The notes beneath the pieces are model-generated. The model saw only the letters and a program-made list of their open reading frames with translations. It made no database searches and was not told the origin of the DNA. Of a DNA stretch of 64,000 nucleotides, positions 8,536 to 16,910 are shown in pieces. Each line of letters starts with the position of its first letter. Position 1 is the stretch's first letter. Position numbers and translations under genes: made by a program. Source of the stretch: Butyricimonas paravirosa (GTDB lineage: Bacteria; Bacteroidota; Bacteroidia; Bacteroidales; Marinifilaceae); NCBI RefSeq assembly GCF_032878955.1, contig NZ_CP043839.1, forward strand, positions 4,588,001 through 4,652,000, written 5' to 3'.

Positions 8536-9699
8536 ATGGCTATTTCAGACTACATGGAAGACTTAATTTATCGAGTTCTAGTGGGAGAGGCGAGCGTGGA
8601 GGAACGGGAGGAGTTCGAGGCGTGGTTGCGGGAAAATGCTGAACACCGTGTCTTCTTTGAAAAAATAGAGCGGGCCTGGTACACGGGAAAGTATGTGGCC
8701 CGGTGGAAGAACGTGGAGATGAGTGCCGCATGGAAAGCAGTGGAACACAGGAAGGAACAGAGGCAAAGGCGTCATTTCAGACGAATCGGGTGGAGTGTGG
8801 CTGCAAGTGTGGCTGTGCTGATTGGGATTACATGGCTTGTGGGATCGTGGGAAGAAGAAATTCCCTCTTCGGTTGTGGCTCAGTCCCCGGTGGTAAAACC
8901 GGGTGAGGCGAAAGCTCGCTTGGTGTTGTCATCTGGATTTGAGGTTGAGTTGGGATGCACGAATGGGGATACGATCCGTGAAAAGGGTTTCCCAATTTTG
9001 AACGGGAAAGAATATATTGATTATAGTAAACAGGAAAATTCCTTACAGGGAGATGTTGTGTATAACGAGTTGATCGTTCCGTCGGGGGGAGAGTATCGAT
9101 TGGTTTTGTCAGATGGTACGGTGGTTTACATGAATTCTGAATCTCGGTTAAAATATCCGGTAAAATTTGTAGGGGATGAACGAGTCGTGAAATTGGAGGG
9201 TGAGGCATATTTTGAAGTGACTCGTGATGAGAAGCATCCTTTTATAGTGCGTACGGAACAATTGAACGTGAAAGTATTGGGAACAGGCTTTAACGTGATG
9301 GCTTACAAGGGAGATGCTCGCACGGAAGTAACTTTGGTGAATGGGAAAGTGGACGTGACAAGGGGAGATGTTAGCGAGATTTTGACTCCAAACAGTCAGT
9401 TCGTGGTAGATAATGAGAGTGGGAAATGTCGGACTCGTGCGGTGAATGTGAGTACGTATGTCGATTGGAAAAATGGTTTGCTGAATTTTGATGCCATGCC
9501 ATTGGAGGAGTTGGGGGATAAATTGGGGCGTTGGTACGGAGTGAAATTCTTTTTTAGTAAGGAGAGTTTGAAACATTTGAAATTTTCCGGAGCTTTCAAG
9601 AAATATAATAATATAGATTATATTCTTGCTTTGATAGAGGCTACCACGAATGTATCATTTAAAATTAATGGAGATGTGATTGTCGCTAATGAAAAATAA
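8536..9699 (+). CDS. FecR-family anti-sigma factor with DUF4974, locus 1
   Basis: A 387-residue single-pass inner-membrane regulator. The cytoplasmic N-terminus (1-84) should hold the cognate ECF sigma factor. The transmembrane helix is about 85-103 (WSVAASVAVLIGITWLVG). The periplasmic FecR domain (about 175-290) contains LIVPSGGEYRLVLSDGT, SESRLKYPV and GEAYFEV. The C-terminal DUF4974/STN-like domain (about 313-387) includes the LNFDAMPLEE segment. It is expected to sense the loaded state of the STN-bearing SusC encoded next. It begins the effector operon rather than being coupled to the sigma gene, from which it is separated by a 308-base gap. Confidence 0.95.
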   Translation: MAISDYMEDLIYRVLVGEASVEEREEFEAWLRENAEHRVFFEKIERAWYTGKYVARWKNVEMSAAWKAVEHRKEQRQRRHFRRIGWSVAASVAVLIGITWLVGSWEEEIPSSVVAQSPVVKPGEAKARLVLSSGFEVELGCTNGDTIREKGFPILNGKEYIDYSKQENSLQGDVVYNELIVPSGGEYRLVLSDGTVVYMNSESRLKYPVKFVGDERVVKLEGEAYFEVTRDEKHPFIVRTEQLNVKVLGTGFNVMAYKGDARTEVTLVNGKVDVTRGDVSEILTPNSQFVVDNESGKCRTRAVNVSTYVDWKNGLLNFDAMPLEELGDKLGRWYGVKFFFSKESLKHLKFSGAFKKYNNIDYILALIEATTNVSFKINGDVIVANEK

Positions 9700-9731
9700 A
9701 TTGTAAAACCAGTTTCTTAAGGGAATAAAAA

Positions 9732-9779
9732 TACCGGAAAGTGTTAGGGCCACGATCCGGTAATTCCTCCTGAGGGGAA
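9732..9779 (+). promoter_or_regulatory. Hairpins between fecR and susC, locus 1
   Basis: TACCGGA (9732-9738) and TCCGGTA (9756-9762) form a perfect 7-bp stem, followed by a small CCTC/GAGG dyad (9766-9775). It lies after the fecR stop without a T tract. It may be an mRNA processing or stability element that lets susC be expressed more than fecR. Locus 2 has an unrelated hairpin in the equivalent position. Confidence 0.45.
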
Positions 9780-9808
9780 ACATTAAGTATCACTTAACTT
9801 ACAAATGT

Positions 9809-12800
9809 ATGAAAAAAAGTAATGTCTTGTGGCTTATTTTGATAAAAAATAAGCGGCAACAAATGTGGAGAATTATGAAGTTAACTTGGATTTTATGTGT
9901 CTGTTTTGTGTGTACGTTATCAGCAAATGTGATGTCACAACAGAAATTAAGCATGAATTTGGGGGAGACATCCATCAAAAAGGTTTTTGAGGAGATTCGT
10001 AAACAAACCAATAAGGTCGTAATTTACAATGACGATCGGTTAACAATGCAACAAAAGGTGATGGCAAATTTTAAAGATGTGGAATTGGCCGTGATATTGG
10101 AACAGATTCTTGTTGGGAGCGGGATGACCTATAAATTCGTGGATGATTATATTTTGATCACTCCCGTGGTAAAAGTGGAAAAGGATAGTGTACGAACCAT
10201 ACGGGTGAGAGGTCAGGTTTGTGACACGAAAAAAACACCTTTGCCCGGAGTGACGGTTATGGTGAAGGGGGTGACTCTTGGGGTGGCTACGAATACGAAG
10301 GGAGAGTTCTCAATGATAATTCCTAATCCTCCCAAAAATTTATCTTTGATATTTTCTTTTGTCGGAATGGAAACACGTGAAGTTGCGTATACAGGGAAAG
10401 ATACGATTAACGTGGTCTTGAGCGAGGTTTCGGAGACTGTGGATGAGGTTGTTGTTACTGGTTACCAAAGAATTCGGAAGACGGATATGGTTGGCTCAAC
10501 GAATACGGTTAAACGAGAAGATATGTTTTTCGATGGAACTAATAGTATAGAACAAATGTTACAGGGAAAACTTCCCGGAGTGGTGGTGATGAATACGGGA
10601 GGTTTGGTGGGGACACGTCAGAAAGTACGTGTACGAGGAACTTCGACTTTACTTGGTAATCAAGAACCGGTTTGGGTGGTTGATGGTATTATTCAAGAGG
10701 ATCCACTTCCTTTCGATGCGCAGGCTCTGAATGACTTGGGAGATAATTTTGATATGATCAGTAACTTTGTGGGTAATAGTATCGCTTGGCTGAATCCTAA
10801 TGATATTGAGGATATTACCGTGTTGAAGGATGCTTCTGCTACTGTGTTATACGGGGTGAAGGCTGCTAACGGTGTGATCGTGATAAACACGAAACGAGGT
10901 AAAAACGGACGATTGTCTGTTACTTATTCGGGAGGTTTAACCATCACTGAGAAGTTAAATTATAAGAAGATGAATTTGATGAATTCAAAAGAAAGAATTG
11001 ATTTCTCTCGAGAGGTTTATGAAAAACGTTTATTGGGTAAAATTCCGACAACTTCCGTGGGGTATGAGAGAGAGATGGAAAGATATATGAATAAGGAAAT
11101 CACATATGATGAGTTTAATGCGGCAGTAAAGGAGCTTGAAGAAATGAATACAGATTGGATGGATATTTTGTATCAAACTCAGTTAAGTCATAGTCATAGT
11201 ATTAGTGTTTCAGGTGGTAGCGACAAAGTGACTTATTACAGTTCTTTGAATTATGTACAAAATAAGGGGGCGGCGAAGGGAAATGAATCAGAACAATTGG
11301 GAGCTTCTTTTCGGATGGATGCTCATTTGAGCAAAAAAATCAGGGTTGGATTTGGGTTGAATGCCAACTACGGTGTAACCGATGGATTTTATATTGCCAA
11401 TCCCTATTCTTATGCATTGTCCACGAGCCGGGCTATTCCTTGTTTTGATGAAGATGGAGAGTTGTTTTTCTATGATCGGGCGGATGGATACAAGTTCAAT
11501 ATCCTGCATGAACTGGCGGAAACGGGGAATACCAATGACAGGCGGACTTTTAATATGACGGCGAATTTTGATTATGACATTCTTCCGGGGGTACGATTCG
11601 AATCCTTGGCTAGTTTTGGGTCAAATAATACGGTGGGAGAGTCGTATGCGTCAGAATATAGTTATTATATCACGGCTATTCGGGGGTATGAGTTCGGACA
11701 ATATTTGAAGGGAGACCCTGTTTATGAACGTTCGCAATTGCCTCATGGCGGTGAATTGAATAACACGGAAGCAAGAAGTTCTTCATTCACGTGGCGGAAT
11801 AGTTTGTCGTACAATCAGTTATTTGGTAAGCATAGAATTGGTTTTGTCGTTGGACAAGAGAGTCGTAGTACGATAAACAAGCAGGTGTCAGCGGTGACGT
11901 ATGGCTATTTTCCTAATAGAGGGAAAAATGTGACCTTGCCCCCTCAGTTGATTTCTTCGGGTGCGAATCCCATTTATCAGAAGATTAAAACCGAGATAGT
12001 GGATAGGACTTCTAATTTCTTGTCTTTTTATGGTAGTATGACGTATTCATTTGATGAACGTTACGTGTTTACGGCTAGTGTGCGTTCGGATGCCTCCAAT
12101 AGATTCGGACAGGATAGTAAGTCTAAATTCCTTCCGGTATGGTCACTAGGTGGACGTTGGAATGTGCATAATGAGTCATGGATGCAAAATCAGAAGGTGT
12201 TCAGTGAATTGAATATACGTGTTTCTTATGGGTGGCAGGGAAATGTTGCTGAAAATTTTGGACCGGATCTTATTGCCAAACTTCCAACCAACGTGGTGAA
12301 TAACGTGACGGGTGAGTATGAGTTAGAAATAAAATCATTACCCTATGCTGATCTCCGCTGGGAAAAGACGAAAACTATTAATTTGGGAGCGGATATGGGG
12401 TTGTTTAAGAATCGGATTATGTTATCCGTTGAGTATTACATGAAACGAGCTGAAGATTTGATTATTTATAAGAGTGTTCCGGTTAGTTACGGGATTGAAG
12501 AGATGCCTATTAACGGGGGAACGATGAAAAATGAAGGAATCGAGTTGAATTTGAGTACAACGTTGATCCGACTGAAAGATTTCGTTTGGAATATTTCAGT
12601 GAACACATCTAAGAACCGGAATAAGGTTAAAAGTACTATACTGCCGGATAATTCGTGGTTATCGGCTGTTAGTGGGCAATTGAACAAGAGTGGTTATCCG
12701 GTTTCTGCTTTCTGGGCTTTCGAGTTAAAGGGACTTGATCCTGTAGATGGAACACCTATATTTGATATTCCGAATAAACAGAATAATCCGGAGGGTATCG

Positions 12801-13387
12801 GGGTAAATGATGCAACGGAATACATGAAGTATATGGGAAAGATGGAACCTGATTTTACAGGTGGTTTATCTATGTCTTTCAGGTATAAAAATTTATCGTT
12901 GAGTAGTGGTTTCACCTTGAGTATCGGGGGAAAGCGTTTTTTGCATCCTTTGTTCCAAAGTAAAAATTTTCCTTATTCGCTCCCGAGTGCTTATGACAAT
13001 TATTCAAAAGAGTTCGTGAAACGATGGAGGAATCCGGGAGATGAGAAGTATACGAATATTCCGTCTATCCCTTCAGCGGGAACAGGAAATGTTAATATCG
13101 GTTTCCCTTCTGGTTATCTTAATAGTAACGTGTATGAGATGTATGATTATTCGGATGTCCGGGTGGTTAATGCCTCTTTCTTGAGATGTAATAATTTAAC
13201 ATTAACTTATAATTTACCGCAAGAATTTGTGAAACGTATAGCTTTGAAAGGAGCATCGATTTCTGGCTCTATGAGTAATCCGTTTATAATTGTAAGTAAG
13301 GACTACAAAGGGGTAGACCCGGAAGTTGCAACGGGAGGTCAACCTTTGTCGAGAATTTATTCAATACGTTTAAATGTCACTTTTTAA
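9809..13387 (+). CDS. SusC/RagA-family TonB-dependent receptor with STN signalling domain, locus 1
   Basis: A 1192-residue outer-membrane transducer/importer. An N-terminal extension with internal Met residues precedes the signal peptide (about 20-45, LTWILCVCFVCTLSANVMS). Then come an STN domain (about 48-120, LGETSIKKVFEEIRKQTN), a carboxypeptidase-regulatory-like domain (about 130-215, GQVCDTKKTPLPGVTV), the TonB-linked plug (about 215-365, DEVVVTGYQ and ASATVLYGVKAANGV) and a barrel ending in RLNVTF. The STN domain fits direct contact with the neighbouring FecR. The start at 9809 has no strong Shine-Dalgarno sequence, and Met19 or Met23 are alternatives. The substrate is unknown; no polysaccharide enzymes lie in the locus. 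Confidence 0.95.
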   Translation: MKKSNVLWLILIKNKRQQMWRIMKLTWILCVCFVCTLSANVMSQQKLSMNLGETSIKKVFEEIRKQTNKVVIYNDDRLTMQQKVMANFKDVELAVILEQILVGSGMTYKFVDDYILITPVVKVEKDSVRTIRVRGQVCDTKKTPLPGVTVMVKGVTLGVATNTKGEFSMIIPNPPKNLSLIFSFVGMETREVAYTGKDTINVVLSEVSETVDEVVVTGYQRIRKTDMVGSTNTVKREDMFFDGTNSIEQMLQGKLPGVVVMNTGGLVGTRQKVRVRGTSTLLGNQEPVWVVDGIIQEDPLPFDAQALNDLGDNFDMISNFVGNSIAWLNPNDIEDITVLKDASATVLYGVKAANGVIVINTKRGKNGRLSVTYSGGLTITEKLNYKKMNLMNSKERIDFSREVYEKRLLGKIPTTSVGYEREMERYMNKEITYDEFNAAVKELEEMNTDWMDILYQTQLSHSHSISVSGGSDKVTYYSSLNYVQNKGAAKGNESEQLGASFRMDAHLSKKIRVGFGLNANYGVTDGFYIANPYSYALSTSRAIPCFDEDGELFFYDRADGYKFNILHELAETGNTNDRRTFNMTANFDYDILPGVRFESLASFGSNNTVGESYASEYSYYITAIRGYEFGQYLKGDPVYERSQLPHGGELNNTEARSSSFTWRNSLSYNQLFGKHRIGFVVGQESRSTINKQVSAVTYGYFPNRGKNVTLPPQLISSGANPIYQKIKTEIVDRTSNFLSFYGSMTYSFDERYVFTASVRSDASNRFGQDSKSKFLPVWSLGGRWNVHNESWMQNQKVFSELNIRVSYGWQGNVAENFGPDLIAKLPTNVVNNVTGEYELEIKSLPYADLRWEKTKTINLGADMGLFKNRIMLSVEYYMKRAEDLIIYKSVPVSYGIEEMPINGGTMKNEGIELNLSTTLIRLKDFVWNISVNTSKNRNKVKSTILPDNSWLSAVSGQLNKSGYPVSAFWAFELKGLDPVDGTPIFDIPNKQNNPEGIGVNDATEYMKYMGKMEPDFTGGLSMSFRYKNLSLSSGFTLSIGGKRFLHPLFQSKNFPYSLPSAYDNYSKEFVKRWRNPGDEKYTNIPSIPSAGTGNVNIGFPSGYLNSNVYEMYDYSDVRVVNASFLRCNNLTLTYNLPQEFVKRIALKGASISGSMSNPFIIVSKDYKGVDPEVATGGQPLSRIYSIRLNVTF

Positions 13388-13393
13388 TAGCAT

Positions 13394-14914
13394 ATGAATA
13401 TGAAACGAATGGGTAAGAATATATGTTTTTTAATTTGTTTAGTCGGGATATGCGGATGTGGAGATTTTTTGGAGGAAGTCAGTCAAAATGAAATGAGGCC
13501 CAGTTCTGCGGATGATTTACAACAGTTACTCATGGGGGAAGTATATTCTGCGGGGCATAGTGAGAATGTTTTTCATTTATATCTCGATATGATGACGGAT
13601 GATGTTACTTGTGTTTACTCCAAAGATCAAATGGTGCAACAGTATTATAAACGATATTGGCCGGTGTACGCTTGGCAATTTGATATGTTCGAGCAGCTAG
13701 AAAATAGTAGTGTACAGGGAGCTGATACTTATGATCATTACTATCGTTGTATAAAGGGGTGTAATGTTGTTCTTGATATGTTAGACGAGGTGACGGGTAG
13801 TGAAGGACAGAAAGCAAATGTCAAAGGGCAAAGTTTAGCGATGAGGGGTTATTTTTACTTTATGTTAGTGAATCTTTTTGCAAAGCCTTATAATGCTCCG
13901 GGAATTGATATTGAAAAAGTTCCTGGTGTTCCCTTAATCATGACATCGGAAGTTTCGGATGAATATCCCAAGCGAGCTTCCATCGCCAAAGTGTATTCAT
14001 GTATTGAGACGGATCTGTTAGAGGCACTACCACTTTTACGTGAGTATGGAGGAGAAAATAGTAAGTTTAAGGCATCGGAAATGTTTTGCTATACATTATT
14101 GTCAAGATTATATCTCTATATGGAAAAATGGGAGGAGGCAGAGAAATATGCATCTATGGGGTTAGCAAAGAATTCCAGTTTATTCGATATGGCAAATGCT
14201 CCTTATCAGACTTGGGGGTTAGCTTACAATCCTGCTAAAAATGTTTATGGAAGAGAGAGTGATGAGGTGATTTGGCTGGGGTACGGAAATAGTTACGAGT
14301 ATGATTTTGCTCAATCTGGATTTACGTTTGTTCCTTCTCCCGAACTTGTACAATTGTATGATTTCACAGAAAGTAACGTGAACAACAGAGGAGATTTACG
14401 TTTGCGTTTTTATTACGAGTACATGAGGGATTTTTCATCTCCATTGATGGAGTTTAAAATCAAATATGGTATACGAAGAGAATATACCGCAGAGACGAAT
14501 TACCCGATTAAAGGAATGCGCGTGGCCGAACTTTATTTGAACAGGGCGGAGGCGAACATGCGCCGTTATCTTCAAAATGGAGAGGAACGTTTGCGTGTAA
14601 GTGCTTTGACTGATCTTAATTTTTTACGTTCTTCCCGTTATGATACTCGTAACGTGGAATATAAAGATGTTGATTATTCAGGAGATGATTTATTAACGTT
14701 TTACAAGGAAGAACGTCGGCGTGAACTCGCTTTTGAAGATCATCGTTGGTTTGATTTAAGAAGGTACGGGATGCCGGAAATAACACACGTGTATCAAGGG
14801 AGTGAATCAGAGATTCCTGCTACTTATGTGTTACCGCAAGGGAGTGATCGTTACGTACTTCCGATTCCGCGCTCTGTTCTCGATAAAAATTACAATTTGG
14901 AGGCAAATCCTTGA
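13394..14914 (+). CDS. RagB/SusD-family outer membrane lipoprotein, locus 1
   Basis: A 506-residue ligand-binding lipoprotein, 6 bases after its SusC partner. The signal peptide ends in ICGC (Cys22 the probable lipidation site). The N-terminal SusD segment has CGDFLEEVSQNEM, where most family members have DFLD...P. TPR-like helices follow (RGYFYFMLVNLFAKPYN, SLAMRGY). The C-terminal RagB motif ELAFEDHRWFDLRRYG is close to the family hallmark ERxxELxxEgxRWxDLxR. It would act as the lid over the SusC channel. Translational coupling with susC is likely from the spacing. Confidence 0.95.
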   Translation: MNMKRMGKNICFLICLVGICGCGDFLEEVSQNEMRPSSADDLQQLLMGEVYSAGHSENVFHLYLDMMTDDVTCVYSKDQMVQQYYKRYWPVYAWQFDMFEQLENSSVQGADTYDHYYRCIKGCNVVLDMLDEVTGSEGQKANVKGQSLAMRGYFYFMLVNLFAKPYNAPGIDIEKVPGVPLIMTSEVSDEYPKRASIAKVYSCIETDLLEALPLLREYGGENSKFKASEMFCYTLLSRLYLYMEKWEEAEKYASMGLAKNSSLFDMANAPYQTWGLAYNPAKNVYGRESDEVIWLGYGNSYEYDFAQSGFTFVPSPELVQLYDFTESNVNNRGDLRLRFYYEYMRDFSSPLMEFKIKYGIRREYTAETNYPIKGMRVAELYLNRAEANMRRYLQNGEERLRVSALTDLNFLRSSRYDTRNVEYKDVDYSGDDLLTFYKEERRRELAFEDHRWFDLRRYGMPEITHVYQGSESEIPATYVLPQGSDRYVLPIPRSVLDKNYNLEANP

Positions 14915-14947
14915 GATGATAGGTCATATTTAATAATTGGATGAATT

Positions 14948-15871
14948 ATGAAAAAAATAAGATTCTGGTCACTGATATTGTCCCTCGTGTTGGGATTATC
15001 CGGATGCTATAAAGAAGGAGCTTTACATGCATCAATGGAAAATGAAAAAGTTTATAGTGAATATGATTTGCCGCAAGGAGATCATGATTATGACAAGGAT
15101 ATTCTGGAGATGTTTAAAAAATACAATACGTTGTTCCTTTACAAATATAATCCAAAGGATATTTATTATAATACGGATGAGTATGTGAACGGGACTTACT
15201 TTCCCGAAAAAGATAGTACGGCAGCCGGGCTTTTTGATGTACCTTCGGATGAAGCTTGGGTTGGGAAACAGGTAAAATTGCTTCAAGAATTATGGTTGGA
15301 TTATTATCCCGAAGAGTTTTTGAGACAACAATTACCGCTTAAGGTTTTCTTGGTTGATAGTTTGTATTCAGCAAAAAGCGGGTATGGATCTCCGGTGGAA
15401 CTTTTGAATAATAATTATTTAGTTTGTAGAGGGGTTGATTATATTTTGGTCACTTATGGCAGTAGTCGGATTGATGAAATGACAAAAGCGGATAAGTATG
15501 AATTCAAGAGGGTATTACACCGGGTATTCTTAGATTATTTAGACATTCCGGTTACAGCAGAATTCGCTGCGATTGGAAATTACACGATATTTTCGAACGT
15601 GAATAATAAACCGTATATATACCGTTATGGGTTTATTAATTGGGATAATTCGAGTACTCCACAGAGAGATTGGTTTTCATATATTGATGCAATTGTAGAT
15701 CATTCGTATGAAGAATGGATTTCTGATGGTCCATCGGGTTTTTTACATCCCAGTAAAGATACCCAAGGGAAGATACGCGAGAAATATAATTTGGTTATTG
15801 AGTTTTTTAAGACAAACTACCAAATTGATTTGCAGAAAATAAGTAACGATTTGTCGAGTTACGGCGAGTAA
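14948..15871 (+). CDS. Peptidase_Mx1-like lipoprotein lacking the zinc motif (pseudo-enzyme)
   Basis: A 307-residue exported lipoprotein (LSGC, lipidated Cys20). The flanking segments resemble the Bacteroidota putative zinc-binding metallopeptidases that commonly follow susD genes. These are the region DILEMFKKYNTLFLYKYN with ELWLDYYPEEF, and the C-terminal REKYNLVIEFFKTNYQIDL. In that family the active site is an H-E-x-x-H within a segment like LHHEFAHIL. Here the aligned stretch is LHRVFLDYL (residues 190-198), so both His and the Glu are lost. It is probably a binding or accessory protein rather than a protease. Family assignment is from recollected sequence features, not a search. It lies 33 bases after susD and 105 before the ABC genes. 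Confidence 0.7.
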   Translation: MKKIRFWSLILSLVLGLSGCYKEGALHASMENEKVYSEYDLPQGDHDYDKDILEMFKKYNTLFLYKYNPKDIYYNTDEYVNGTYFPEKDSTAAGLFDVPSDEAWVGKQVKLLQELWLDYYPEEFLRQQLPLKVFLVDSLYSAKSGYGSPVELLNNNYLVCRGVDYILVTYGSSRIDEMTKADKYEFKRVLHRVFLDYLDIPVTAEFAAIGNYTIFSNVNNKPYIYRYGFINWDNSSTPQRDWFSYIDAIVDHSYEEWISDGPSGFLHPSKDTQGKIREKYNLVIEFFKTNYQIDLQKISNDLSSYGE

Positions 15872-15976
15872 CAAAATTTTTTATCACGAGTCTAGTTTGT
15901 TCGAGTCTGATTTGTATGAATTACAGATCGGGTAGGGGCTTGTATTTATATATGTTGTATTGATATGTAATGAATT

Positions 15977-16897
15977 ATGGAAAATGTAGTTTTGAAAATT
16001 GAGAATTTGTCACATCGCTATAGCGTGCAATGGGCTATTAAAGATATCAATTTTGAAATACCAGGAAAGGGAATTTTCGGGTTACTCGGTTCTAACGGGG
16101 CGGGGAAGTCAACGATTATGAACATCATGTGCGGGGTGTTGAGACCGACGGAAGGAAATGTTTGGATTAAAGGAATTTCAATGACGGAGAATGCGGTGAA
16201 AGCCAAACGATATATTGGTTTCCTGCCTCAAAATCCGCCTGTGCAAATGGAGTTGACCGTAAATGAATATCTTTCTTATTGTGCCGGATTGCGAGATATT
16301 CCAAGAAAAGAGGTTCAGAAGGCGGTGGATAAAGTGATGGAACGTTGTGCGATTTCTCATTTTAAGAAACGTGTAATAAGAAATCTATCAGGAGGGTATC
16401 GCCAGAGAGTAGGAATTGCACAGGCGATTATACATAATCCCGATTTTGTCGTGTTGGACGAACCGACAAACGGGCTTGATCCTAATCAAATTCTTGAAAT
16501 ACGTCGATTGGTGAAAGAAATTGCGGAGGAACGGACGGTGATGTTATCAACTCATATCCTTTCGGAGGTACAGGCCTTATGTGATGATATCCGGATGATC
16601 GAACAGGGACGTGTCGTATTTGCCGGAACGGTTGATGAGTTTGATAATTACCTGGCTCCTAATTCCGCAATTGCGATTTTAATGGCAATGCCAACGAGAA
16701 ATGAACTTCTAAAACTTCCGGGGGTAATTAAGGTTGAAGAGTTGGGAGGGCCACGGTATCGTCTGTTTTTTGATCGCTCGACAGATGCGATGGAGCAAAT
16801 TGTGGAAACATGCGTGAACCGAGGATGGAGACTGACGGAGATTAATATTGAGAAGAGCTCGTTAAACGAGGTATTTGCAGAATTGTCAAAAAAATAA
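15977..16897 (+). CDS. ABC transporter ATP-binding protein (GldA/CcmA-like)
   Basis: A 306-residue ATPase. Walker A GSNGAGKST (38-46), a Q-loop around GFLPQN, ABC signature LSGGY (137-141), Walker B FVVLDEP (158-163) and an H-loop in STHIL are all intact. The C-terminal extension of about 90 residues is typical of GldA-type ATPases that drive ABC-2 permeases. It is encoded 13 bases before the permease/GldG fusion, so the two should form one inner-membrane transporter. Gene order after SusC, SusD and the Mx1-like lipoprotein suggests it works with the outer-membrane system. ABC-2 systems usually export or extrude, so the direction of transport is an open question. Confidence 0.95.
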   Translation: MENVVLKIENLSHRYSVQWAIKDINFEIPGKGIFGLLGSNGAGKSTIMNIMCGVLRPTEGNVWIKGISMTENAVKAKRYIGFLPQNPPVQMELTVNEYLSYCAGLRDIPRKEVQKAVDKVMERCAISHFKKRVIRNLSGGYRQRVGIAQAIIHNPDFVVLDEPTNGLDPNQILEIRRLVKEIAEERTVMLSTHILSEVQALCDDIRMIEQGRVVFAGTVDEFDNYLAPNSAIAILMAMPTRNELLKLPGVIKVEELGGPRYRLFFDRSTDAMEQIVETCVNRGWRLTEINIEKSSLNEVFAELSKK

Positions 16898-16910
16898 TTG
16901 AGTAGAAATC

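Noticed and set aside
8828..9576. Overlapping minus-strand open frames inside fecR (locus 1)
   Set aside because: Antisense shadows of a clear FecR gene; no recognisable domain or start context.
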